From contig NZ_CP097149.1 of assembly GCF_023370075.1 (NCBI RefSeq), positions 1,820,001-1,884,000 of the forward strand: a DNA stretch of 64,000 nt, written 5' to 3'. The notes under the pieces are model-generated. The model was not told the DNA's origin, did not search any database, and worked only from the letters and a program-made list of their open reading frames with translations. Positions 55,522 through 64,000 of the stretch are shown piece by piece. Origin of the DNA: Deinococcus sp. QL22. Its GTDB lineage: Bacteria > Deinococcota > Deinococci > Deinococcales > Deinococcaceae. The position numbers and the translations under genes are program-made. How positions within the stretch are numbered: the stretch's first letter is position 1; every line of letters begins with the position of its first letter.

Positions 55522-56079
55522 TCCAGAGTTCTCCTTAGAGGTAGTGAGTTGCTGTTGTCAGCAAAAAAAGGCGGTGCAATTGTGAGGCAACCAGAGCATA
55601 CACGCATAGACAAATGGGCAAGCGTGAAGGCTGAGGCCTGCCCCCATTGTTTGCCCCCGCCGCCACCTACAGTGCAGGCGAACCGGAAAAGCTCCACAGG
55701 CACGCCAAAAAGTTGAAGCGTTTCCAGAGCGTGTGAGTGCGAGGCCAGCTCTCGCTGCCGCCTTCCAAACGAGAAGAACGGCGGGTCAGTCTGGTCTAGA
55801 AAGGCTGTCCGGTCAATTGGGACGGGGAGGGGGAGTTGGGGCGGCAGGGGCGAGGTCTAAGGGTAGAGGGTCGAAGGTGCTGGGGCTGGGGCGCACGCGG
55901 TTACTGGTGGTTTCCTCTGCTGCACAGCTCTGCGAGTCCCACAGGGCGCGAGGGCTAAAAGTAAAAAGCTGTGTTTGGCTCTCTCACCCTTGAGGGGGGA
56001 GGGGTGGGCAGAGGGTGAGTGAGCGAAGCGATTGCCCTTCCTTAGACCATCAGACCCTAGACCTAGAGAGGCCTTGTCC
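55522..56079. repeat. 558-bp intergenic region with composite repeats
   Basis: No gene is supported. It carries a GGTCTAAGGGTAGAGGGTCG arm (55853-55872) facing TTAGACCATCAGACCCTAGA (56042-56061). Between the arms lie the CCTCTGCTGCACAGCTCTGCGAG-type module (55915-55937) and a reversed CT-rich module (55983-56042). The 330 bases nearest the dehydrogenase gene hold its promoter region; no clear -35/-10 is seen there. Confidence 0.6.
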
Positions 56080-57054
56080 CTAGTGACTCCGCTCGATCTC
56101 TTTTTGCGCCAACGCCGCCAAAGCACTGCGGGCTTCGCTGGCGGGCAAGGTTTCCAGCGCACGCACCGCCAGCCCGGCACGACGTCTGATTTCGTCGCGG
56201 GTGCGTTCCAGCGTGCCTTCCGTGGCGGCCAGTTGGCGTACGCGGGCCACGTCGCCCTCGTTCGCGGCGCGGCGTTCCAGAATCTCGCGCACCTCATCGG
56301 CGTGGGGGCCGTCCAGCAGGTACAGCACGGGCAGCGTGGCCTTGCCCTCGCGCAGGTCGCCGCCCACAGGCTTGCCAATGCTGCTTTCTTCGCCTGCAAG
56401 GTCGAGCAGGTCGTCTTGCATCTGAAAGGCCATGCCGTATTCGCGGCCAAATGTGGCGAGGGCTTCCCGCTGGGTATCGGGGGCCGACAGCAGCAGGGCG
56501 GGCGCACTGGCGGCCAGTTCCACGAGTGCTGCCGTTTTGCCGTGAATCACATCCAGATAGTGTTCCAGCGCGTATTCGGCGTAGGCGGCCACCTGAAATT
56601 GCAGCACCTCGCCCTCACAGATCACGCTGGCGGTTTGCCCAAAAGCCCGCGTGAGGGCCGCGCCGCCCGGCAAATTAGAGAGCAGCATCAGCAGGCGCGC
56701 CAGCATGAAATCGCCGCTCATCACGCTGACCACGTTGCCGAAGCGCCGGAATGCAGAAGGCTTGCCGCGCCGGGTGTCGGCATCGTCGATCAGGTCATCG
56801 TGCAGCAGGCTGGCCGAGTGCAGGAGTTCCACGCACACGCCCACGTCTATCACGTCGCTCCAGCCTGCCCGCTCCGGTTGTGCGCCCAGCACCTGCGCGG
56901 CCAGAAACGAAATCAGGGGCCGGGTGCGCTTGCCGCCCGCCGCCACCAGATCGTCTCCGATCAGCTCGATAAATTCCACGCGGGAGCGCAATACCTCACG
57001 CAGCCGCCCCTCGAAGGCCACGTTCGGCACCGCCACGTCTACCACGCCAGTCAT
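56080..57054 (-). CDS. Polyprenyl (trans-prenyl) diphosphate synthase
   Basis: 324 residues. The first Asp-rich motif is HDDLIDDADTRRG (D86, D87, D90), the second QMQDDLLDLAG; GKRTRP near 41 is the pyrophosphate loop. It elongates isoprenoid diphosphates, probably for the menaquinone side chain or carotenoid precursors; chain length cannot be read reliably. TATACT exactly six bases before the ATG supports a leaderless start. Confidence 0.93.
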   Translation of the reverse strand: MTGVVDVAVPNVAFEGRLREVLRSRVEFIELIGDDLVAAGGKRTRPLISFLAAQVLGAQPERAGWSDVIDVGVCVELLHSASLLHDDLIDDADTRRGKPSAFRRFGNVVSVMSGDFMLARLLMLLSNLPGGAALTRAFGQTASVICEGEVLQFQVAAYAEYALEHYLDVIHGKTAALVELAASAPALLLSAPDTQREALATFGREYGMAFQMQDDLLDLAGEESSIGKPVGGDLREGKATLPVLYLLDGPHADEVREILERRAANEGDVARVRQLAATEGTLERTRDEIRRRAGLAVRALETLPASEARSALAALAQKEIERSH

Positions 57055-57192
57055 CTTGTCAGTATAGGAAGTGCAGCGCGGTGTGCTAGGGCCGAAAGTA
57101 CCCCCGCTCCCCAGTACACCCGCTTTGGCCCGGCTTTGGGAAGACTGCCCAACGCCTCCGGAAGTTTGTCCCTCACATCGGGGGGGGCGCTC

Positions 57193-57810
57193 ATGCTAAA
57201 AATACAGGATATGGAAAGTGTCATTGCCGTCTTTCGCGAGCCAACACAGGCCAAGAGCGCCCTCGAAGCCCTCAAGGCGCGTGGCTTTGACCGGGATCAC
57301 CTCGGCTTTGCCCTCACCGATGTGGTCATGGAAGACGACATCGCGCAGGCCACCGGCGTCGGCCCCGAAGCTGGAGCACCCGGCGGCAGCGCCTCGGTCA
57401 TTCGCGGCACCATCGGCGGCATGTTGGCGGGCGTGGCCCTCACGCTCCCCATCTGGCTGCTGCTGCTGATCATTCCCGAAACCCGGATTTACCAACTGGG
57501 CGGCATCTACGGCATGCTCTTCGGGGCGCTGGGCGGCGCGGGCCTCGGTGGGCTGTTCGGTGCGCTGGCCGGTTCCGATCACGGCGACTACGTCAAATTG
57601 CTGCGCCGGATGGGTGTGCCCCCCGTGCAGGCCGAACGCTTTTACGACGCCATGAAAAGCGGCCACACACTCGTTATTGCCCGTGACCCCGACAGCAAGC
57701 GGGCCGACGAAGCCCTGAGCATCATGCGGAAGAACGGAGCCACCCAGCTTGACGACGTCAGTGGCAAAGGCCGCCTGAGCAGCGAGCGAATCGGGCAGGA
57801 CGGCAAGTAG
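57193..57810 (+). CDS. Stress-protein (YflT/GSP17M-like) domain protein with glycine-zipper membrane segment
   Basis: 205 residues. The start VIAVFREPTQAKSALEALKARGFDRDHLGFALTD matches the YflT-like domain. The middle (about 65-120) is hydrophobic and Gly-rich (GTIGGMLAGVALTLPIWLLLLIIP, then GMLFGALGGAGLGGLFGALAG), likely two membrane segments with glycine zippers. The end (YVKLLRRMGVPPVQAERFYDAMKSGHTLVIARD) is the second half of the domain. Role unproven, usually stress-associated. The start is ATG 57193 (G-rich site upstream) or 57211. Confidence 0.75.
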   Translation: MLKIQDMESVIAVFREPTQAKSALEALKARGFDRDHLGFALTDVVMEDDIAQATGVGPEAGAPGGSASVIRGTIGGMLAGVALTLPIWLLLLIIPETRIYQLGGIYGMLFGALGGAGLGGLFGALAGSDHGDYVKLLRRMGVPPVQAERFYDAMKSGHTLVIARDPDSKRADEALSIMRKNGATQLDDVSGKGRLSSERIGQDGK

Positions 57811-57838
57811 TTTTCTTAAGTTAAGCTTTCTATCCCAG

Positions 57839-57861
57839 CCCCAGCCATCGCTGGGGTTTTT
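57839..57861 (+). terminator. Rho-independent terminator
   Basis: CCCCAGC-CATC-GCTGGGG followed by TTTTT, 29 bases after the stop of the stress-domain gene. Confidence 0.9.
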
Positions 57862-57898
57862 GTTGTTCGCCTGCGCTCAAATGGTCTACCCTACACAC

Positions 57899-59077
57899 AT
57901 GACACAATCCATTGACCGGGCCAGCACCCTGACCGAGCAACTCGTGGCGTGGCGGCGGCATCTGCACCAAAACCCAGAAGTGGGCTTTGCCGAGCATCAG
58001 ACGGCGGCGTACATCGAAGCGGAGCTGGGGCAGATGCCGGGGTTGAGCGTGTCTCGCCCCACGCCAACCAGTGTGCTGGCCGTATTGAAGGGTCAAAAAG
58101 CGGGCCGCACGGTGCTCTTGCGGGCCGACATAGACGCGCTGCCCATTCACGAGGAAAACACCTTTGAATTTGCCTCGCAAACCCCCGGTGTGATGCACGC
58201 CTGCGGCCACGACGGACACACCGCCATTTTGCTGGGTGTCGCCAAACTGCTGAGCGAGCGCCCCGAAGAGGTGGCTGGAGAAATCCGCATGATCTTCCAG
58301 CATGCCGAGGAAATCGGGCCGGGCGGGGCCGAAGAATTGGTGATGGAGACGCCGCTGATGGACGGCGTGGACGTGGTGACGGGCCTGCACCTGAATTCCT
58401 CGCTGCCTGCCGGAGTGGTGGCCGTGAAGCCGGGGGCGTTCATGGCCGCGCCCGACACCCTCACACTGACCATTCGCGGCAAGGGCGGACACGGCGCACA
58501 CCCCGAACAGACCGTAGACCCGATTGCAGTCGGCGCACAGGTCGTGACCAATTTGCAGCATGTGGTCAGCCGGAATGTGGCGGCCCTCGACGCGCTGGTG
58601 GTGTCTATTACGCTGTTCCAGAGTGGCAGTACCCACAACGTCATTCCCGATACGGCGCTGCTACAAGGCACAGTGCGCACCTTCGAAGCCGAGTTGCGGG
58701 CACGCGCCCCCCAACTGATCGAGCGAGTAATCAAAGGTGTGTGTGACGCACACGGCGCGACGTACGACCTGAACTACGAGTTCGGGTACCGCCCCGTGAT
58801 CAACACCGATTGGGTGGCCGCCAGACTGCGCGAGATTGCGCTGGACACGGTCGGCCCTGACCTGTACCAAGATGCCAAACCCACGATGGGAGGCGAAGAT
58901 TTCAGCGCCTACCTGCAAAAAGCGCCCGGAGCCTACTTCAATGTGGGCAGTGCCAGCGACAGCGCCGACAGCCACTGGCCGCACCATCACCCCCGCTTTA
59001 CCATCGACGAAGCCAGCCTAGAAACGGGCGTGAAGATGCTGTACGCCGCTGCACTGAACTTGGGTCAGCCAGAGTAA
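57899..59077 (+). CDS. M20 family metallo-amidohydrolase (carboxypeptidase/aminoacylase-like)
   Basis: 392 residues. Motifs: RRHLHQNPEVGFAE, LLRADIDALPIHEENTFEFAS, MHACGHDGHTA (metal Cys/His), FQHAEEIGPGGAEELV (catalytic Glu) and a C-terminal TMGGEDFSAYL. It hydrolyses N-acyl amino acids, hippurate-like or indole conjugates by family rule. TACCCT six bases before the ATG indicates a leaderless start. A thioesterase gene follows after 45 bases with its own -10. Confidence 0.94.
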   Translation: MTQSIDRASTLTEQLVAWRRHLHQNPEVGFAEHQTAAYIEAELGQMPGLSVSRPTPTSVLAVLKGQKAGRTVLLRADIDALPIHEENTFEFASQTPGVMHACGHDGHTAILLGVAKLLSERPEEVAGEIRMIFQHAEEIGPGGAEELVMETPLMDGVDVVTGLHLNSSLPAGVVAVKPGAFMAAPDTLTLTIRGKGGHGAHPEQTVDPIAVGAQVVTNLQHVVSRNVAALDALVVSITLFQSGSTHNVIPDTALLQGTVRTFEAELRARAPQLIERVIKGVCDAHGATYDLNYEFGYRPVINTDWVAARLREIALDTVGPDLYQDAKPTMGGEDFSAYLQKAPGAYFNVGSASDSADSHWPHHHPRFTIDEASLETGVKMLYAAALNLGQPE

Positions 59078-59122
59078 ATCAGGGCGCGGGTCACCCGGTC
59101 AGAAACGCTCTACCATGCCCGC

Positions 59123-59587
59123 ATGACCCTCCACCCCGATATTCAAATCCCTACGCCCGAAGAATTTGCCCGCCTGTCGCCCGAAGAATTGGCCGGGCGC
59201 ATGGGCAAACTGAGCGGCACACTCGGCCAACGCCTCGGCATAGAACTGCTGAGCGTGACCCGTGAGCGCCTGACCGCCCGCATGCCCGTAGAGGGCAACC
59301 GCCAGCCCACCGGACGGCTGCACGGCGGCGCAAGCTTGGCCCTGGCCGAAGAACTGGCGAGCCTGGGCAGCTTCCTGAATGTCGACCCCAGAACACAATT
59401 TGGCGTGGGCGTCGACCTGAACGGCACTCATGTTCGCGGCATTTCCGAGGGCTGGGTGACCGCCGAGGCTCTGCTGGCTTACCGGGGCCGCACAGTGATG
59501 GTCTGGACAGTGGAAATGAAGGACGAGCAGGGCCGCACGACGACGCTGGCCCGCTGCACCTGCAATGTGGTGACGCACGGGGGGTAA
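59123..59587 (+). CDS. Hotdog-fold thioesterase (PaaI / DHNA-CoA thioesterase-like)
   Basis: 154 residues. GRLHGGASLALAEELASLGS carries the catalytic Glu of the PaaI/YdiI group; GVGVDLNGTHVRGISEGWVTAEA and the RTTTLARCTCNVV end complete the hotdog. It may hydrolyse 1,4-dihydroxy-2-naphthoyl-CoA in menaquinone synthesis, which would fit the nearby polyprenyl synthase, but other aromatic acyl-CoAs are possible. TACCAT lies six bases before the ATG. Confidence 0.85.
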   Translation: MTLHPDIQIPTPEEFARLSPEELAGRMGKLSGTLGQRLGIELLSVTRERLTARMPVEGNRQPTGRLHGGASLALAEELASLGSFLNVDPRTQFGVGVDLNGTHVRGISEGWVTAEALLAYRGRTVMVWTVEMKDEQGRTTTLARCTCNVVTHGG

Positions 59588-59620
59588 ACACACGGGGGTA
59601 ACGGAGCTGTTGGGGAAAAC

Positions 59621-59675
59621 GAACGTGGAGCGGAGAACGTGGTTTGGCCTTCTCCACGTTCTCCGCTCCACGTTC
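59621..59675. terminator. Perfect 22-bp inverted repeat between convergent genes
   Basis: 59621-59642 and 59654-59675 are exact complements around an 11-base loop. Each arm itself contains two ACGTGG units. The length and repetition exceed an ordinary terminator; it may be a repeat element used as a bidirectional terminator. Confidence 0.7.
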
Positions 59676-59696
59676 TCTACTTTTGCCCGCTCTGCT

Positions 59697-60668
59697 CTAC
59701 CGACTCAGCGCCCGCGTAAAACTGCTCTCTGCCCGGTCTTTCATCTCGGCCACCGCGTTCCAGTCGGGCGCGGTGCGGGTATAGGCCTGCTGACACACTT
59801 CCTGTGGATCCAGGGCAATGGGATGAAACGGCGCACCAGCATCGGCGCAAAAGCCCTGCACTTTGGGATCGTAGGCCACGCCTGCAAACGGCACGCCCGC
59901 AGCGGCAGCCAGAATGATGGCGTGCAGGCGTACTCCGATTACGAAGCCGCACGAAGCAATCGCGTCCAGGGCCACCTGCGGGTCTACGGTACTCAGCACT
60001 TCATCGGCCCCCAAACTGTGGGCGGCGGCGTCATCGTGGGCAGGCATAAAGCTGAGAGCCAGCACACGGCGGCCCTGTGCCTGCAAGCTTGCCGTGACCG
60101 TTTTCAGGCGCTCGGTGGCCTCGGTCACGTCGCCGCGTGGGGCAATGATGACCTGATCCAGTTGGCGCGGCAGGTTGGGGCTGGGGTGCAGCAGCAGGGC
60201 CGGGTCGCCGCCGAGTTCGCCCGAAATCCCCAGGGCTTGCAGGGTATCGAGGCTCCCCCGGTCACGCACGATCACCCGCAGACCGCGCAGGGCAGAGGCC
60301 ACTTTGCGTCCCCCTTCCGGACTGAGCGGCCCAATGCTCTGGTTAAAAATCACCACGCGCTTGCCCAGCAGCCGCGCCGCACGGATCACGCCGAGGTAGT
60401 AGGTGAGCGTGCGGGCGCTGGTCTTGTCTTGCAGCAGGCCGCCGCCGCCCGACAGCAGCACGTCCGAGCGGGCAATGGCTCCCAGCAATCCGGCAGGTTT
60501 CATGCGCGGCGCACTCTCGCAGCCGTAGGTCTGGGCTGTCTTTTCGGGCGTTTCGGACAGCAGCAGCGGCCTGTTCCCCCGCTGCTTCAACTCACGGGTA
60601 ATGGCGAGCGCAATGGCCTCGTCGCCCGTGTTCCCAAAGCCGTAGTAACCGCTGACGGTAACTTTCAT
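59697..60668 (-). CDS. csaB: Polysaccharide pyruvyl transferase CsaB
   Basis: 323 residues. VSGYYGFGNTGDEAIALAI at the start, LLSGGGGLLQDKTS, VVIFNQSIGPL and GVRLHAIILAAAAGVPF identify CsaB. It adds ketal pyruvate to a secondary cell-wall polysaccharide, the ligand for SLH-domain S-layer proteins. An ATG at 60668 is chosen; the longer frame overlaps the upstream gene. It is 25 bases after the DUF5693 gene and probably cotranscribed. Confidence 0.94.
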   Translation of the reverse strand: MKVTVSGYYGFGNTGDEAIALAITRELKQRGNRPLLLSETPEKTAQTYGCESAPRMKPAGLLGAIARSDVLLSGGGGLLQDKTSARTLTYYLGVIRAARLLGKRVVIFNQSIGPLSPEGGRKVASALRGLRVIVRDRGSLDTLQALGISGELGGDPALLLHPSPNLPRQLDQVIIAPRGDVTEATERLKTVTASLQAQGRRVLALSFMPAHDDAAAHSLGADEVLSTVDPQVALDAIASCGFVIGVRLHAIILAAAAGVPFAGVAYDPKVQGFCADAGAPFHPIALDPQEVCQQAYTRTAPDWNAVAEMKDRAESSFTRALSR

Positions 60669-60693
60669 TCGGCCACCTTCCAGAGCGGCACCT

Positions 60694-62607
60694 TCATGCA
60701 GCGGCTCCGGTGCGGCGCGTGCCATACGTGTTCCAGATTCGGATGCCCTGCTTCACGGCCCAGATCGCCACGTATCCGGCCACCAGACCCACGCCGAGGC
60801 CAATAAAGCAGCGGGCGGCGCTGATCAGCAGGGGCGTGTGGAAGTGCGAAAACGTGTTGAGGATGCTGGCCTGACCGATCACGCCGCCCAGCAAAATCAG
60901 GGTGCTGAAGTAGCCCGGCAAGACCCCGCTGAGGCCCACCAGCGCCAACGGATGCCCGGCGAGTTCCTTGAAACGCGGGCGAACGATGGAATCTTGCAGG
61001 TTCTGGCGCACTTCTTTTTCGGCGTCGCTGACCCCCACCGAACTGGTATTGCCCCGGCGCAAAAACACCAGCGCAAACACGGCGATTCCGAGGCCCATCA
61101 CCACGATGTCGCCCAGTTTGATGGGTGCGTTGTAGATGTCCTGCGCGGTTTTGCGGATGTCCTGGCGCGGCAGGAAGCTTGCGCCCACCAGCACCAGCGG
61201 CAGCAACAACGTGAGGCCCACGCCCCGGAAGGGCTCCAGGCCGATCATGGAGTTGCCGTTGGCCCCCAACGCCGACACGAACAGTACGCCCGCCAGACTG
61301 AGGCCCGTAGCCAGGAACCAATCGGACACGCGCCGACGCCGCAGCACCAGCCCCAAAGAAGGGAATGTGACGGCGGCAATCAGAGCGAGGCCTTCCAGCG
61401 GCTTGATCCCGTCTGGGCCGAGGCTGTTGAGGCCGAATGCCAGGAGCGCCGTGAGTGCCGAGGCCAGCAGCCCCAGCCGCACCAGCGGGTAACTGAGGCC
61501 CAGGAGCAGCAGCGCCGCCAGTGGCCCCACCGCGCTCAGAACTTGCAGCAACGGGCTGGGTTCGTAGCGGGTAATGGTGGGATTTGCCAGCTTCACGCCC
61601 GCATCGCCCAGCAGTTTGGTGGTGCGGGCCAGGAACACCTCGGTTTCGCCGATGGTGGGAAAGGTTCGTAGGTATAGCAGGCGGTGGCCCCGTTCGCGGG
61701 CGGCGAGGGCAAATTTGCTGGCAGTCTCTTCGGGGAGCAGCAGGTTTTGCCACGCCGCACTGATGGAGAACATGCGGGCCGCGCCGTGCCGCTCGACCAG
61801 TTTGTCTAGCCCAAGCTGGGGCGTCGCCTCGATCAGGGTCGGAATCCGCTTGCCCAGGCGGTCATTGATTTCCTCCAACAGTTCCGGGCTGCGTGCGCCC
61901 ATGACCTCGCTGCTGGGAAAGGAGATGAACGGCACATCGGGCCAATCTGCGCCCGGTTCGCGCACGGCGTCGTCTGCGTAAGGGCGGTATACCAGCGTCA
62001 TGCCCTGCGCCCTCAGATCGTTGATGAGTGCGGTATTGGGCCCAGCGGGCAGGAAGCGCGGGTCGGTGGCCCACTCTACCCACTGGTTCCCGCCAATTTG
62101 CACCAACCGCGTAGGAATGGTGTAGCGGGCAGGCAGCGCCTCGGCCACACCGGGTTTGAGCGAGCGCAGGTAGGACTTCTGGGGCTGTGCGCCTTGACCG
62201 GGAAACTGCACCGCCAGATCGGAACCGTCCTGAAAATACACTTCGCCGCGCTGTTGCAGGCTGCCAATCGTGTCCTCGTACACGGCCACACCGTTCAGCC
62301 CCAGCGCCTTGTAGCGGTTCAGGAGTGCCTGCGGCTCCAGCCCGTACCGCTGCGCCTGAGACACCAGATTCGGATAATCCATGATGTAGGACGTGGTTTT
62401 TCCGGCCTGCTCGAAGGTGACGCGGCCGTAGGCCAGGATGAACGCCGGAATCAGCGACAGCAGAATCAGGCCCAGCAGCAGCGGCGCAAGCCTATGGCGG
62501 GTAGGCACGGGCAGCGTTTCCAGAGAGAGGGTCGCCTTAGGGGGAGCGGAGGGGCCGCCCGGTGATTCGGGCAGGGAAGAACGGGCGGCGGGATTCGGAT
62601 CAGTCAC
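60694..62607 (-). CDS. DUF5693 family membrane protein
   Basis: 637 residues. One N-terminal transmembrane segment is followed by an extracytoplasmic domain of about 330 residues (ALNRYKALGLNGVAVYEDTIGSLQQRG and LVYRPYADD are recognisable) and 8-9 C-terminal transmembrane segments. Genes of this family commonly neighbour csaB, so a role in exporting or modifying the cell-wall polymer is likely. The start is put at GTG 62607: TAGGAT lies seven bases before it, while the ATG at 62616 overlaps that -10. Confidence 0.85.
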   Translation of the reverse strand: MTDPNPAARSSLPESPGGPSAPPKATLSLETLPVPTRHRLAPLLLGLILLSLIPAFILAYGRVTFEQAGKTTSYIMDYPNLVSQAQRYGLEPQALLNRYKALGLNGVAVYEDTIGSLQQRGEVYFQDGSDLAVQFPGQGAQPQKSYLRSLKPGVAEALPARYTIPTRLVQIGGNQWVEWATDPRFLPAGPNTALINDLRAQGMTLVYRPYADDAVREPGADWPDVPFISFPSSEVMGARSPELLEEINDRLGKRIPTLIEATPQLGLDKLVERHGAARMFSISAAWQNLLLPEETASKFALAARERGHRLLYLRTFPTIGETEVFLARTTKLLGDAGVKLANPTITRYEPSPLLQVLSAVGPLAALLLLGLSYPLVRLGLLASALTALLAFGLNSLGPDGIKPLEGLALIAAVTFPSLGLVLRRRRVSDWFLATGLSLAGVLFVSALGANGNSMIGLEPFRGVGLTLLLPLVLVGASFLPRQDIRKTAQDIYNAPIKLGDIVVMGLGIAVFALVFLRRGNTSSVGVSDAEKEVRQNLQDSIVRPRFKELAGHPLALVGLSGVLPGYFSTLILLGGVIGQASILNTFSHFHTPLLISAARCFIGLGVGLVAGYVAIWAVKQGIRIWNTYGTRRTGAAA

Positions 62608-62731
62608 AGGGCACATCCTAAAGGGGAAAGCGGCAAGGGTTAAGGCAAGGCAGCAAAACGGGCCAGCTTACCTTCAGCCAGCCCGGTGAATCGTCCGCCT
62701 ATCGGATGAGAGGGTGAGTTCTGGCCGTTGC

Positions 62732-63354
<623 letters not shown>

Positions 63355-63358
<4 letters not shown>

Positions 63359-64000
63359 TTGCCGTGGCCCAGGCTGCCGATCAGGTCGATGCGGCGCTCG
63401 GCCATGCGGCGGGCCACGATATGCACGGGTTTGCCGTACTGCTCGGCCACCGCCGTAATCCGGTTGATGATCATGTACACGCGCTCGGCGGCCTGTTCGG
63501 GCGTGGTTCCCTGCGCGGCGGCAATCAGGCCAGCGGCATTGATGGCGTAATCGGGCATGTAGATAATTCCGGCTTCCTTCACGGCAGCTTCTCCGCGCCG
63601 GGTCAGGGGGTGATGCTCGCCGCCCGCGATGAGGCGGCACTGCAAGCGCGGCACATCGTCGGAACGGATGGAATGGCCGTAGGCGCAGGGGGCGAAAATA
63701 TCGCAGGGTGAATCCAGCAGTTGGTCGGCAGAAACGACCTGCACGCCGTCGAGTTGATCGGCCAGGGCTTCGGCCCGGTCTGCGCGTTGGTCGGCCACCG
63801 TCAGCCGAGCGCCCTCGCGGTGCAGGTGCCCGGCCAGCGTGCGGCCCACCGCGCCCACGCCCAAAATCGCCACCCGCACGCCGCGCATGCTCTCGCTGCC
63901 GAGGGCAAAGCGGGCGGCGGCCTTCATGCCCCGGTACACGCCGTACCCGGTGACGCTGCTGGTGTCGGTGTTCACGCCCAGGGTGGCGGGCGTTTCCTGC
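63355..64000 (-). CDS. Leucine (Glu/Leu/Phe/Val) dehydrogenase, 5' end outside window
   Basis: The last 215 codons are visible. [44 protein letters not shown] is the cofactor domain of leucine/valine dehydrogenases, and [25 protein letters not shown] and [13 protein letters not shown] follow the family order. It oxidatively deaminates branched-chain amino acids. It is more similar to leucine dehydrogenase than to the two paralogues at 52718-55521. The true start lies beyond 64000. Confidence 0.9.

Overview
The window is high-GC, gene-dense bacterial chromosome that reads as a member of Deinococcus (Deinococcota). The genus is an inference. It rests on a Thermus/Deinococcus-style tandem pair of glutamate dehydrogenase genes, a CsaB/DUF5693 cell-wall pair, a TPR regulator with a C-terminal SARP-like winged helix, many intergenic repeats, and the frequent placement of a TANNNT -10 hexamer 5-8 bases before the start codon (leaderless transcripts, known to be abundant in Deinococcus deserti). 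No rRNA, CRISPR array, intact insertion sequence or prophage is visible. The one certain tRNA is tRNA-Asp(GTC).

Layout. 1-8240: secreted subtilase (cut by the window edge), TPR/winged-helix regulator, a gene-poor kilobase, and an orphan four-GAF sensor histidine kinase. 8374-16000: Fur-family regulator; SAM riboswitch with metY-metX; folD; purH behind a ZTP riboswitch; a TrmA/RlmD-like RNA methyltransferase. 16098-24101: speA, tRNA-Asp, an acetyltransferase, a DUF2233 lipoprotein, the operon dsRNA-binding protein / HAD hydrolase / YraN, and a bifunctional class A penicillin-binding protein. 24337-37633: small enzymes and membrane proteins, an ankyrin protein, a Rieske protein coupled to a nucleotidyltransferase-like protein, a rhomboid, glpX, treS and an HTH protein behind a perfect palindrome.

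37639-42184 is a zinc-limitation locus: a COG0523 GTPase, a cysteine-poor L28 paralogue, ZnuA, ZnuC and ZnuB. A perfect 12-8-12 operator overlaps the GTPase start codon and directly abuts the start codon of a divergent, uncharacterised 158-residue protein. That protein is the best candidate here for an undescribed component. 42199-50718: VOC protein, a nitroreductase/HxlR divergent pair, small unknown proteins, rplS, a putative quinate dehydrogenase, xpt, an XRE-cupin regulator and an acyl-CoA carboxylase subunit. 50796-64000: a CAP-domain lipoprotein, the two glutamate dehydrogenase paralogues (one with altered substrate-site residues), a polyprenyl diphosphate synthase, an M20 hydrolase and a thioesterase, csaB with DUF5693, uridine kinase, and a leucine-dehydrogenase-like gene cut by the window end.

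Intergenic spaces carry several repeat families: elements with TAGACCC-type inverted arms (two clear copies at 47728 and 52571 in opposite orientation), a CT-rich composite family near 12480, 27214, 54113 and 55911, and a separate 129-bp MITE-like element at 46922.
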